NCBI GenBank assembly: GCA_018398805.1
Contig: JAGFBZ010000339.1
Coordinates: forward strand, 434,001 to 498,000
Direction of reading: 5' to 3'
Length of the DNA: 64,000 nt
Source: Hirundichthys speculiger
Taxonomy: Eukaryota > Chordata > Actinopteri > Beloniformes > Exocoetidae
The translations under genes and the position numbers were made by a program. The notes beneath the pieces are model-generated. The model was not told the DNA's origin, ran no database searches, and was given only the letters and a program-made list of their open reading frames with translations. This document shows positions 1 to 13,000 of this stretch, piece after piece (positions within the stretch are counted from its first letter, which is position 1; the number at the start of each line of letters is the position of its first letter).

Positions 1-1830
1 TTATGGAAATTAAGAAATATGTTTCAGAAAAATCTATTTTTGATATCTTAGGATGTTGAAATGGTATTTCTTGTGTTATATATCAACAAAAAAATGGCAC
101 ATGAATAAATTCTACTGACATTTTTAGATCAAGAACTTAGACCTCATATTCTTTAAGAGACTGGACTTGGACCGGATGAGAGCACTTTATTAGTCACAAC
201 TGCTTTCAGAAGAAATAGCCAAGCTTTAGATGAGAACAAATAACAACCCAGTCAGCTGTGTATCTACAGTCATGAAAGTCTGCCAAACGCTCAAGTCCCT
301 TGCCTGCAAATTTAAAGATGCCTAACACATGCTGTTGGAGAGGTGAAATGAAAATTTTAAAACAGACAGTGTGTGGCTCCACAACGATTTCCACAAAAAC
401 ATGGAAAAATTGCTAGAAATTTACTTCACACCTAAGTAAGCAAGTAAGTAAGTAACGTTTATTTATATGGCACTTTTCTCATACAGCAGTCACAAAGTGT
501 TTCACAATAAAACTGGCATAATAAAATACAATAAAATAAACAAAATGTAGAATGCTTAAAACAACAATTGATCTCGAACACAGAGAGTCGGTTCAGAAGC
601 AGTCTAGCAGCAGCTCTACCTAACATAGGCACCATCTTGCCAATCCAGAGGAGACATGTTGATATTGAAAACAAAAAAAAAATCAATTGAACATGGAGAG
701 CTAGCTTTTTCCTCCAGTACGCATGTTCTTTAGCTGAACCCAAAGCTATAATTAAATCATGTATAAATTCACAACAATTGTTGGTTTTTTTCAGCCACAT
801 GCAAACAAGGTCAATAATAGCCCTAGTTTTAGTTTTCTGCCTTTCACAATGACAGGGTTTAATCAGATGAAGGCCTTATGTAGCCTGGGTGTAGCGGCCT
901 AGCAATGCCTGGAGCTGTCAATCAGCTAGAAAAAGGCATGATGGGCTGGGATCCAAACAGGCCCACAGAGAATCCCTGCCTGCTGTTGTTGCTGGCTCCT
1001 CATTCTCAAGGACCTTTAGAGATCAAAGACCAACACACAACAAGGGAAAGAGCAAGACGAAGACTGGGATACAGAGAAATGGACCAAAGAGAGTGAGTCG
1101 AGTAAGCAGGAAGGATGCCATGAATCAGAAGAACCCATGTGGCCTTCCACTGATTAGGCCTCCTACTGACTCCAAAGAACAGTCAAAGGGATTTCCTGGA
1201 GAACGTTTGTGAAACATACACTCTGAATCAGGGCAGACTCCTCCATCCGGTGCCAGATGAAGTGTCTACCGACCTCAGCTTGATGTGAACAAGTTATAGT
1301 CTGTAGTGTAGAAATAATGTGCTTCTTTAATACCCTAGAAAAGCTCCTGTTTCCTCTGAGGGATAGCTGAAGTAGCCTTTCTCCCTACTTTCACTCTCAA
1401 CAAAAATAAAACGATACATACTGTGCCTCTGTTCACCAGCTGTGCTGTTTAACCTTGGAGAAATATAAAATGGGACAAGCAATAGTGCTGCACAAATACT
1501 GAGTTTCATGCAGGATTACGAAACAACTTAGAACATCTAAAAATGGACAACAAAAATATACTACTGTAAGACAAGCCTCCAATGCAAGCTTAGTTCAAAT
1601 TCAGCCCAGCAAGGGAACTGGACATCCCCACCAGGAGTTTGTGTTGATTAATGTAATCCATCAGAACCAATCTAGACTAGCTATAACACAAATTACACAT
1701 TTAAAGTGACATTTCAGTTTTTGAAGTGGGGTTGTGCGAGTTACCCATGAGTAATTAATGTCTACCTGCAACAGATATACAGTATTTTATCCTCCATCTC
1801 TGAGGGGACAGATTCACACAACTTCTGCCA

Positions 1831-1855
1831 CTATCTATATATCTATCTATCTATC
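1831..1855. repeat. (TATC)n microsatellite
   Basis: Short tetranucleotide run of ctat/tatc units, followed about 25 bases later by a T-rich tract. Confidence 0.9.
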
Positions 1856-4800
1856 AAGCTATTCATTCATTTAATGTTTTTTTTTTTTTTAAATTCCAAC
1901 CTCCCACTGTTTTATAAAATTATAATGTCAGCTTGTACTGTAACATTTGCTTTTTCAGTTGGTGGTCCCAAAGCATTAAGAACATTTGCTGAATAAAATC
2001 ACACTGGTAATGAACAGTATTTCTTCTGATGCAACATGCATAATTCAGAGTATAGTAATGTTGTGGTTCAGGTGTTTGCATCAGTTTAGACATGCATTTG
2101 CAGCAATCACCTAATATGCTTATGACAGGATGGTAAACCATTTTTTCTTGTATTCCACAGGCTAAAAATATCAAGACTAAAGCTGTATTAATTTTATTTA
2201 GAGCTTTTTCATGCATCTTATTTGTCTAGTCTTGTCAATGTACTTCTTAATGTCCCTTTATCATCTGTTCTCTTTAGCGCACCAATGTGCGTAGCATTTC
2301 TTCTTTTTCCTCATTTTGGTAAATGTAGTTTCCTCTCTATTTATATTATTAAAGAGTGCTTGTTACTAATTTCATATCAGTTAATTGCAGCTGGAGATAA
2401 AACTAAAAAAAAATCAACTAAACTCAGTTGCATTCAACAGTACAATTGCTGCTTCAATATGACAATAATTTACAAATTGTAGGAGAATAATTTAAAGAAT
2501 AAGCACAGGTCCTCTAAATAATGAGCACTTTTAAATCCTAAGAAGAAGACAGCTTCAGGAAAGTGTATGAAAATGATTTGTACGATTTCCTGGTCATGAA
2601 TATGAAATAGCATTGTTATGGGCAGTCTTGAGGACAGACATCCTGAAGAAAACACATTATGTTGTACACAAAGATTCGACATATGGATGTGCAGCTATGC
2701 ATTACAAAGTTCTATGATTAGATAAATAGATTACAGAGATGATCATGATAGTGAACGAGATAACATCCCTGCCATTCAACCCCAGCCATGGCCGACACAA
2801 AAGTATTCACTGATGTGAACGTCTACTGCATATGAAAGAATATAACAGTTTATTGAAGCGTAGACGTGCACATCAAATGCAGGACTCATTTTCCTTTATC
2901 TTGTAAACAAAGTTAAACTCCATTACAAAAGAGTTCTGCACAGAAAAACCCTGACCCAGCGATTCAGAGGGAAAAAAGCAGGGATCTTTCCATCTATACC
3001 TGAATAGCTTTGCAGCTCAGTGAACACATGAGGGAAAAGGGAAAAAGATAGAAGATAGGAGAAAGGAGGGAAACCAGAGGAAGAGAGAGGTGGAAGGAAA
3101 TCGAAGACACAAGCTGGGTTCAATTTAGAGGCTTCCCACAGGAGGTGGAGTGACCTGTACATGCTGCAATAGAGGTCATGCAATTCTGAGTGGATACCCC
3201 TGTCTTCAGAGGATACCGAGGACCCCTGCCTTGATGTGCACATCCATGGGAAAAGGCAAAGGGTCCCTGCAGCATGCAGAACCCCCTGACTGACCTGACT
3301 GGTGGGTTCCTATTACAACTGCCTCACTACACCGTAGCCTTGCAATTGACACTTCACAGTACGCTACAACTCTAGCAATCAGTAAAGCTATCAAGCTCAC
3401 AGGACGTTACAATGAAGTCAGTCATCCATAGAAACTCTACCAATTCCTTATTTTCCTGTCGTCCATTTTCTCTCGCTAAATGTGCTGAAAATAAGCACCA
3501 GAAAATATATTATTCAGTAAACTATATTTGAGGTTCAAACACAGCAGCTTTAAAGCACTAGTCCATGTAAACTAAACAGAGATTAATTAGTGTGTGTTCT
3601 TTTATTAAGACAATTAGAAATGGTAACAAAAAAATTGTTATAATGCAACACTGCAGCTAAGAGTGTTTTAATGGGAAGCTGACACAAAAAGAAAATAAAT
3701 AAAATGACCTGTCATTTAAAAAGATCTTTATAGATGTATTTCATTACTGAAGAAACAAATAACCTTGAAAATTAAAAAAAAAAAAAGTAGTGACAACAAA
3801 CAAATAAACTGATAGATGGACAAACATGACCTTTAATTTCCACTGATTACCCCAGAGAAGCTAATGAACGTTTCTGTAAACATTTGCAAATGGTGGAAGT
3901 TATTTTAATTACTCTCCTCAGAGAAAGCTTTGCATGGCAAGGAGCTCAAATGAAGACAAACATTTAATCAAGCGTGACCTTGTGTTCGATTAGGTGAATG
4001 TTCATAAAACCAAGACTGTCAGTTCAGGTTTGAGAATGTGATGGCAAAAATGTTTTAGAGCAGGCAGTGGAAAGTCAAATAGCAGGTAATTCAGGTAGTC
4101 AGGTCTTTGTAATGCAAGTCACTGTAATCCATGGAAGACATGTTTCTTCCACCCAGCATTTTTAATGAGGTCAGGATATTCTGAAGGGGATGTTCTAGCC
4201 TTCACACTGCAAATTTCAAACCAAAGTCTTAGATTCCCACATTACACTCCACTCTAAACTGTTTTGTTTGTAAAGGCCGAATTAGTATTGAATACAAGTG
4301 ACATCAATAATGTAATTGTGGACTACATCTCATTTTATAACAAAAAACAAAATAACAAAGAGTGCATATGGTTTCCCAAAGTATTTTGTTGTGAAGACAC
4401 CTCACATCGCCTCTCAAAAAATAACATAATTAATATGTTAATAGCACTTTGCTGTTTGGTTTAAAGCTTTACTTTCGTGTTTTAGCAGCCAGACTCCCTC
4501 CCTGTTTCACTAGGAGATTTTCTGCTGAGATTTCCTGCTGCAATTCAGAACATGAAAAAATAGGGCGCATGGCATTTTTGGCCATTTGCAGTTAACACTA
4601 AAACACGACTGAAGAACAAATATGACGCAAGCTTGGAAAACCAACTTGCACATACTAAAGTAAACAAAGCCTATACTAAAGTTTTGTTTTGGTCATGAAC
4701 CTGACCCACAGCCCACGCACAGAAACACCCAACATTTATTTAGCTTAAAATTCAATGCTAGAGTTAGACAGAAAAAACAACTGGATGGTTGCTGTATGAT

Positions 4801-5731
4801 TTTCCACCAAACTGGAGATACCAGTTAGAGAGAGTATGCAGCACATAATAATCATCCTTCCTTTGCTAGAAAAGGGATCTACAACACAGATGTTGGATGA
4901 AGGGCCATTGTACTAGTAATCTTTTTTTTCCTTTCTTTTTTTTTATGTTAAAAACAGAGTATTGCTGCTATTAAAGAACAAATGTATTCATAAGTCAAGT
5001 ACTGAAAATAATTTATCCTGTCTAGTTTTATTCAATGAAGTAATTGATGTGTAAAATCTAAACAGCAGAAGACAGCACAGTGGCATGGAGAGGGTTAACA
5101 GAGATAAGCAGTAAATGATTGCACTGCACTGCGTCCAATTGTTCTTTTCATTATTGCACCTACCTTCTATCTTACAGTGTTACTGACAATCTATTCGACA
5201 TCGCCGGCTAATTTCATTTGTTGTGGTTTCTGATCGCTGCTTCCCTGCCCATTACACCCGTGGCCCGGTGAGTCCACAAACTGTTTCTACTGGCTCCCCT
5301 GCTCTGTCCTGAGCGGTGGCATATTGCATGTAGGCACCATACTGTGCTGCTGCTGGCAACGGCGTGAGGCAGTGAGGATTATTCCAAACGACAAGGGCAT
5401 TAAATGTGTAGCAGGCCGGTGGAGGCCTGAGCTGACGCTCTCTTGTCTGCTTTGGTTCAGCACCAGTTCAGAAGCAGTCCCCTCTAAGCTGAAGCTCACA
5501 GGACTCAGAGCGTTGTGCCGTTCATTAAAGGCTGAGGGTGTCACACCAGCTTAGACCTAGTGTCCTCCCTCAGCCAAGGCTGTACTCCTCTGCTCCTAAT
5601 ACTAAGAGACCGAAAATATAGTCACTTCTCCACATCTGGGAAATTTTCTGTTTGTCAGTGCTAATGTCACATTGTCATATTGAAACCCTTTGTTCAAAGT
5701 CTGAGAAACTTTGTGTATATATGTGTGTGAG

Positions 5732-5782
5732 ATATATATATATACTATATGTATTTGTGTGTGTGTGTGTGTGTGTGTGTGT
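5732..5782. repeat. (AT)n/(TG)n microsatellite
   Basis: An AT alternation followed by a TG dinucleotide run of about 13 units (5756-5782). Intronic, likely polymorphic. Confidence 0.95.
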
Positions 5783-7239
5783 ATAATGTACTCTGTAGCA
5801 ATCTGGTAGAAAATCGTAACTGCTGTTGTCCAGACTATACACTCAAAAAAACTAGGTAATGAAGAGTGAAAGTAAAACTGTATAGCAGAAGCATGTTGCC
5901 TAAATAAAAAGCATCCTATTTTGCTTTAAGTGCTTAAACAAAAGAGAGCCTGAATCACATCTGTAAAGTAAATCAGAGAAGTCTGACTTGGAAATATTGC
6001 TGCTAACATTGTTATTCTCCAGCACAACTCAAATCCTGCAACCTGCATGCCAGCATAACCAAACACCAGGCCGGCTCTGTTTGATCCTGGAAGGGATATA
6101 AGCCTAAAGCCTTTTTCCTGTGTGAGATGTCCTTCTTTAAAAAGATTTTAATCTCGGCCGAAATGTCTAGCAAAATAGAGGTCGTCTTGCTGGAGCAGCA
6201 AGCAGACAATAGTTATTGGCAACAGACCTGAGGGGAATTCTGTGAAGATTTGCTCCTATGTGTCTCGCCTGAGAAGCGTGGTGACATCAATGGCTGAAAG
6301 AGCATTCGCACAAAAACAGTAAATATAGACTCCATCAAAGTATTTCTGTTTTATTTGGCAACTTACCCACTATAAGGTGTGCAATCTTGTCACATTTCGA
6401 CACATGAGAAATCACAGAAATGTCACTGATTATTGGAACAGAGAGGGGAAAAAAAAAGTTATTTTATTCATGACCTCCTTTTGCAAATCTTTCAGTAAAT
6501 GCTTATTTGTTTTTAAAGCACTGAATGGAATTCTCCTCCCATTGATAGCTGATAGCATATTTGTACTTCGCATGCTACTCATGATTCACTGACGAGAGTC
6601 ACCACTCAACCTTTTAAACTCTCATCCTTTCCCATGAATTTCGATTCATCTGGTTTATCTAATTTTCCAGCAAATGCTTCAAATGTATTCCTGAACACTT
6701 TGTTCTCATCAAACTACACAGGGGAGCCATAAGAATCATAGAAATGAATAGCGCTGTAACACCACAGCCCCATGTTCACTCTCCTTTCAAAAATAGTAAG
6801 TCCTCATAAATGCAACTGAAACAGAATTACCCTTGATTTGAACACGAAGCAAAGGATATACAACTGCAGTAGTGGGCAAGAGGACAGCAATGTGAAAGGA
6901 ACAGTCAATATTTTATGAATACTCCCTCACACTGGAGTGAAACTTTTAAGCAGTTTTTTTTTCTTTTTAACTCGTCAAGAATTCTTTATGGGGGCTTCAC
7001 TGGAGGTGAAAATGTACATAAATTACAGACAGAGTATGAATAATAACCTGGTCTAATGAAAAGTGTTTACTGATCAATCATCATTACATGTTAATGTGCA
7101 AGTAGCACTCAATCTGCATTCAATAAAAGTTAACAATACAATTAAAAAAAAACAGTTCTCAAGAGAGAGAAGAAAGAAATGTACGGTATGTTTGTGATTT
7201 ATAACAAAAGAGCAAAAATATTAACTTATTATCTGCAGA

Positions 7240-7435
7240 TTTTCAGTCTTGATTAATTGTTTAGTCTATAAAATATCAGAAAAAAGTGGACTTTGCTCAC
7301 TGCCAATAGTCCACAGAGTAAAAATATCAGATTAATTATAACATAAAACAAGGAATATTGTAATGTGAAACCAAGGGAATTTTAGCTTGAAAAATGACTT
7401 ACACAATTAATCAATCATCAAAATAGCTCCAATGT
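7240..7435. repeat. Teleost dispersed repeat (V-shaped AT-rich element)
   Basis: Starts near ttcagtcttgattaattg and continues into tttagtctataaaatatcag. It ends with a tgacttacacaattaatcaa segment and tcatcaaaatagctcc. The two ends are partly complementary (gattaattgtttag against a cacaattaatca segment). I recognise this arrangement from introns and 3' UTRs of many percomorph fish but cannot assign a family name. Confidence 0.6.
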
Positions 7436-8801
7436 AATCTCTCCCAATGGACTAATTGATAAATCAGAGCAGCTCTAAATATTTCACAGAGTTAATCAAT
7501 CCGTAGGCTTCCAATACATCTGCTCCAGGCTTCATGGTATGCTTTGTGCAAGCCCACCAAACCAGTAAGCACAGTTCTCAAACACAAAATGGTGCTATGG
7601 AAGAAAAATAATTATGATATACATTAGACAATAATTCCTCAGATGAACATAAGCAGTCAAGCTACCAGACTACTCAGATTTCTCAAACATAAAAAGGGGA
7701 AATTAGTGCATTAAGCATGCTGAGCTAGTGCCAGAAATATGCACAGAATTGATGAGGTGTCACTTTCAGTAAGAGTCACACAATTGCGCCGACGAGAGCC
7801 TCTCTGATCCCTCCCCTCCTGTCTGTCTGCCACCAGCGAGGCACAAACTCCCACATTTGCATGGTCTGCACAAAAAAGAGAGACGTCCTTGATTTTAGGA
7901 AAGGTTGCCTCGCTCTCTTCATCCCCAGCAAACACTATTGGCATGCATATCGCAACGCCAAGACAACCGTCTACATGGCTCATTTTTACCCAGTTTTCTA
8001 TCAGCCTGCCAAACATCCACAGAACAATCTGCAACCCAGTAACACAACATGGTCCTTTCCAGAAATGTGATTTCACTCTGTAATAAATGACAAGGCATGC
8101 TAACAACTGTGGCCGACAGCATTAGCCTGCAAATGCTTAGACTTACATTTTGAGATCAATTTCAAAGCCATGTTAATTAATTTAGACTGCTGGCAGCACA
8201 ATGCAGGTCAAACAGGGCAAACAAGTTACAACAACAGCCAATTAGAAACACACAGGCGTTTTACATTTTTATCATAACAAGGGCAGAGCCACTGTAAGCA
8301 AAGACGTAGCAGATGGAAACTTACAGTATTTAGAAAATGCAAGTCATGTGAAGTATAAGAAACTGGCATATTTCCTTCTGTAAAAATCAGCACTGCAATT
8401 ATGTCACCCTCTAAAAGTGATTACCGAATACAGGTTTAATTCTCTCAATTATTATTAAAAATATAAAGACTACCCAAAATCAATGTAAAATATTAATATA
8501 GCCTCTGTCACAGACAGATTGTCTTTTTGAATATGATGTTTTTTAGACACAAGCCTGTCTAGTGCCTTATCATCTGGCTGTTTTTCAGTCAATTAACTTT
8601 CATCACTCCAGATGACTATATTTATATGGTCACAATTTGTTAATCCCAAAGCACGGATGGTTGATTCTTGCATATTGGCTTTAAGATTTGTCATGGAGAG
8701 TATTTAGGTCTAATTACTACCAGTTTTTCTCTGAAAAAAGAAACCTCTTTTTCATCTATCAATAGTGGAAATGAAAGTAATAAATTCATCTACCTATCCC
8801 C

Positions 8802-8825
8802 TGAGAGAGTGAGAGAGAGAGAGAG
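8802..8825. repeat. (GA)n microsatellite
   Basis: GA dinucleotide run interrupted by a single T. Confidence 0.9.
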
Positions 8826-9956
8826 CAGGCTGACAAATGAGTTCTCAGGCAAATGAAGCAACACAAGTCTCTGCTGGGGAATTACAGTATAACACGTTTA
8901 AGACTTGAGTAAACTTTCTTCTAGGCCTTAAAACTGTTGAAGAGCACATCAGTTGCTATGTTAATAATTAATCACAAAGATTGTTGACAAATTTTTTTGA
9001 AGCGTTCTTAAATCTTAAATATATTTAATTTTGTGTTCCAGGGTACCTTCCAAAATTTCTAGATGTTAGTTGATGTGAAGAAATTAACTCAATGATGTCT
9101 AAATCTTAATTTATGTCACAAGCTAAGATTTAAACAGCGTTTGCTGATGTGAAATGTTGCAATGACAAAGTGCTACAAAATGATTTTAAATGTCCTGGAG
9201 TTTAGGTAAAGCACAAACATCCAGGGCCAACAGATGCAAAACATTGTTGAACCAATTGAACTAGAGCTGTCTTGCAGAATAAATCAGCTGTACGGTAAAC
9301 ACAAAATACAATCTCCGAGACATTTTATAAATGTTTTAGTTTATGGCTGAGGAAAAAAAAAATGCAAGTCCATTTTGTGTTTTATTGTTACTTCTTTCCA
9401 CCTTCCTAACACACTGCATCACAATAAAAGGTGAAGCTAAATAGCTAAAATAGCAATGACTATCCAGTCTATTCAATTATGAAATCAAATAAAAGAAAAA
9501 AAAAAGATGGCAGAGGAGTGAATCATGTAACATTTGGTTTTCCAAGGATCTTACTTAAACTGACTGCAAAGGTGATGGAATTAAAATGTATTTTAAATGT
9601 AAAAAAAAACCCACTCATCTTATCCAGTCTTTCAAAAGGTTTAAACCCTGACGATGCAATATCCTGTAATCAGAGGGAACACAGGAATCTAAGCTAATAT
9701 ATTTTAACACAATAATCGCATCTCAGGCTCCCTGCTATCATGTGACATGCACGCATGTAGCCGGTGTGAGCAGGAAGGCTTTTTGTTCTGTCCGCCAACC
9801 CTCACGGATGTGTATTACGCTGTTCTGGAGAGGGTTCGCATGACTTACAAATCTATTTGAATAGGGCCTGTGTGAACAGCATGTCTGCTGGACAGATATC
9901 TCTGTAAAGAGACGGATTTAGTAGAGGGAGGAATGATGAGGAGTCATGTTCCTTAC

Positions 9957-10060
9957 CTCATTAGTGTTCCACCGGTGTCTCTCCTTTGGCAGCGACGTGC
10001 ATTTTGGTAGACATTCAAGCAGCTTCTTGGGCAGGTATATTTTCAAATGTCCATGTTCAT
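9957..10060 (-). CDS. camta1: CAMTA1 coding exon 3 (start of CG-1 domain)
   Basis: Exon of 104 nt with acceptor ttttgttgtag and donor gtaagg. It codes the first block of the CG-1 DNA-binding domain: HLKIYLPKKLLECLPKC, then a Ser-Leu-Pro-Lys-Glu-Arg-His-Arg-Trp-Asn-Thr-Asn-Glu run. This block is almost identical to vertebrate CAMTA1. CAMTA2 is the alternative paralogue, but it has RCPLLPPERLRW here, which fits less well. No following CG-1 exon is seen in 1-9950, consistent with the very long intron at this position in vertebrate CAMTA1. Confidence 0.93.
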
Positions 10061-13000
10061 CTACAACAAAAGCAAGACAAAAATATATATATTGAGCACA
10101 GGCTTCATATCTCATTGACTTGCTCATCTCCCTCTTTATCAGTCTATCAGTCTCTGGAGCAAAACGGTGACAGTAAAATAACTATCCCCAAGTGAATTAG
10201 GAAATTAATTTAAGAAAAGAGCATTTCATACATTTTATTTTGTGGTTGGCTAAATTATTTAAAACTGTGAAATGCATTTTGTCAGGGGAGTTCACCAGAA
10301 ATTTTTCACTATCAACTTAGAAAGGCCGTGTCTATTCATTATTTAGACACAATAAACACCCTTGAGTGATTTTATAGTGTGTGGAGATTTAGCACAGGAC
10401 TCTGTGTGCTGCATAAAAGAATGTGGCATATTATTCAGGGAAATAATTGTAATTACCAGGCCCAGTGCTTACATCATAATGTATGCATTTCAATCTACAA
10501 TTTATATTTCTTAATCAACTCACAGCAATTATAAAACAGTAATGTTTACAGACAACCCCTCGCAGTGATGCATTCCCGTGTTCATTTCATATCATTACTT
10601 TCTTCTGGATAAAATATGTAGATGGCCTAAGAGTGAACAAATATTTGTTTAGGAAGAAAAAGTAACACTGAGTTAAAAATATTTCCTTGGGGTGTTTTAT
10701 TTTCCCTCATCAACACAAGATATACTCTAGGCACACATGTCAACAGTCATGGTAACACAAGGTACAATGTAAGAAAATGTAAGAAAGGATACAACCATTT
10801 ATAATTAGTTTAAATTCAAAAAGTAATAATTGTCAATAATAGTAAGATAAGGGAGGGATCTATTTAAAAATAGAAACAATGCTATAGAGTCAGTCAAAAA
10901 CAAAGTAATAGCAGGTGGAACAACTCTACATCGGATGGAAAAAGTGGTTCATCAGAAAGGCTGAAATGAGATTCACATCAGTCTGTGTCACTGAGGAAAT
11001 AATTAAGCATCAGAATGAAACAATTTATGACAATTTACTTGTCTCTGCAGCTGCAGGTAAGGTTAGCTTTTTTCTCAACAGTTTTAATTGTCACAGACTG
11101 GAAGATCTTGATCCTTTTATAAATATACCACCATTAGCACAATTTTGATGCATTAAAAACTATAGCGCTTAAAATCTCGGGTGCGGAGATTGTTAATCCA
11201 GGGAATGATCCTGCATGTGAATATGAATCTATTACTCAGTTTTAATGTGTGTAAATTAAATGTAAATAAATTTACTAAAGGTAATGCAAAATACTGCATT
11301 TATCTTTAATGCAATAAAGCCAACAAATAAATTACAATGAGAATACAAACACCATAGACTGAGCTGCTTTCTTTTATATTTATATAACTGTAGGTTAGGA
11401 GAAAATGAGCAAGTAAAGTGAGAGATACGGAGGGAAAAAAGCCTATATATGAGTGCTGACTATGGATCCCTTGGGATATCAGTGGTTGACTTTAAGAAAA
11501 AGAAAAGAGAAAAGAAGTTCAGCTAAAGCAAAATAGCACCACAAAGCCAATACAAATAGTTCAGTTGTGCACTTCATTGTAGGGTGTACAGAGAGTATCT
11601 GCAGCTTGCTTACTGTCTATCATAGGAAGACAACACTGGCCCTGCCCAGGAACATCCATTTGGAGAATTCAACATGGATGATCCTGGCAGGAAGCCTCTG
11701 ACTGCAATGTGTAAGGTGGAACATGATTGTCCCCAAAGGAACGTCAGAGCAGATCTGTAGAATCTGCCATATCCGTCTGTCCCTGTAATTTCTACATGTA
11801 GACTCTGTTTTATATAAGCTGCACACGTAATCATTCGCTTTGCCCAATTAAGAATCACATACAGCATCTGCTCCGTGGCACCACAAGAGCAGTTTTATTG
11901 TCAAAACTGAAGAACACGATGCAGCTCAGTGATCAGAGGGGAACAAAAGAAAAAAAAAAAGAACGCTTATTTTATGTATATGCTATTCTTTCTACAGCTG
12001 CAATTTAAAATCGGAAATTAGTAGGAAACAAAACACAAGATGATTCACGCTCACATTAGGGCTAGGGAGTTTACCTTACATATACTGCGTGCTATAAATC
12101 TAATTACTTTTTGGACAAATAATTGCTTCTTTCTATAGAGGAGAATCACCAGTATTGGCCCAAGAGCTAAAGATCTTGGATCATTTCATACAAATTTTAA
12201 GCGTACATATATCTGCTGTCTTCAACTTATATGTATGTGACCTTTAATAGACAATGTGGTGGTTTAACTTCAGGCTACATTCTTGTCTTAGTGAGCTTCA
12301 TTTTGGCATTATTTTATAAATATACTCATGGTTTGTACAAAAAAATTGAATAGAGCACAGGAATGAGAACAGTTTTGTTAGACATTCAGTCGCATTCGTA
12401 AATAAGACATATGAGTAGAGAAGGTAGAAGACGATCAAACAGATGTAAAGTGGTGGCTCTGGCTACAGACAGGAAGATAATACTAAATATTCATATTCTC
12501 AAATAAAGTTCATAACACAAACTAGTTTTACTAAATACAGAAATATTGTCTTCTACTATTTAGTACTCCATTATGTTACTGTTGTGTGTATCAACCATTT
12601 CCAAAAGCTGGAATTTTATTTCTTCACTGATGTTCTACAGCACAGGGGTTGAGAAATGTAGCTGCCCTGTATTCACAATGACGCACGGGAGAGAACTACC
12701 TGCATCCAATATGACATTGATTTTAAATGAACTCTTGCAAAGTGCCTCATCAAAATGGCCAGAGAAACCATGTCTGTATTTTGAGTCAGAATAAGGATAC
12801 TTGCTACATATCTCAGAGAAATTCTATCAATATTTACAATAACAATATTGATGAGCGTACGATAGAGTATCTTTGTTCTCATGTAATGTATATGAACGTA
12901 TATTAAAACAGCTGATTCCCTAATAAAAACCTTCGTTTTTTTAAATTAATCAGCACAATTAGTCATAACAAAGCTCCCAAAATATTTGCCTGTTAAGACA

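Larger units (their letters stand above)
1..9956 (-). other. camta1: CAMTA1 intron 3 (partial), no exon recognised
   Basis: AT-rich intronic sequence running off the left edge. Both strands carry only short frames with no family resemblance and no paired splice signals. It holds a (TATC)n stretch at 1831-1855, an AT/(TG)n stretch at 5732-5782, a (GA)n stretch at 8802-8825 and one dispersed repeat (7240-7435). The segment 5160-5560 is less AT-rich and free of simple repeats, so it is a possible conserved non-coding element, but I cannot test that without alignment. Confidence 0.7.

Noticed and set aside
7711..8106. 131-residue minus-strand frame in CAMTA1 intron 3
   Set aside because: Considered as a further CAMTA1 exon, but it shows no CG-1 motif and no acceptor/donor pair in a fitting phase.
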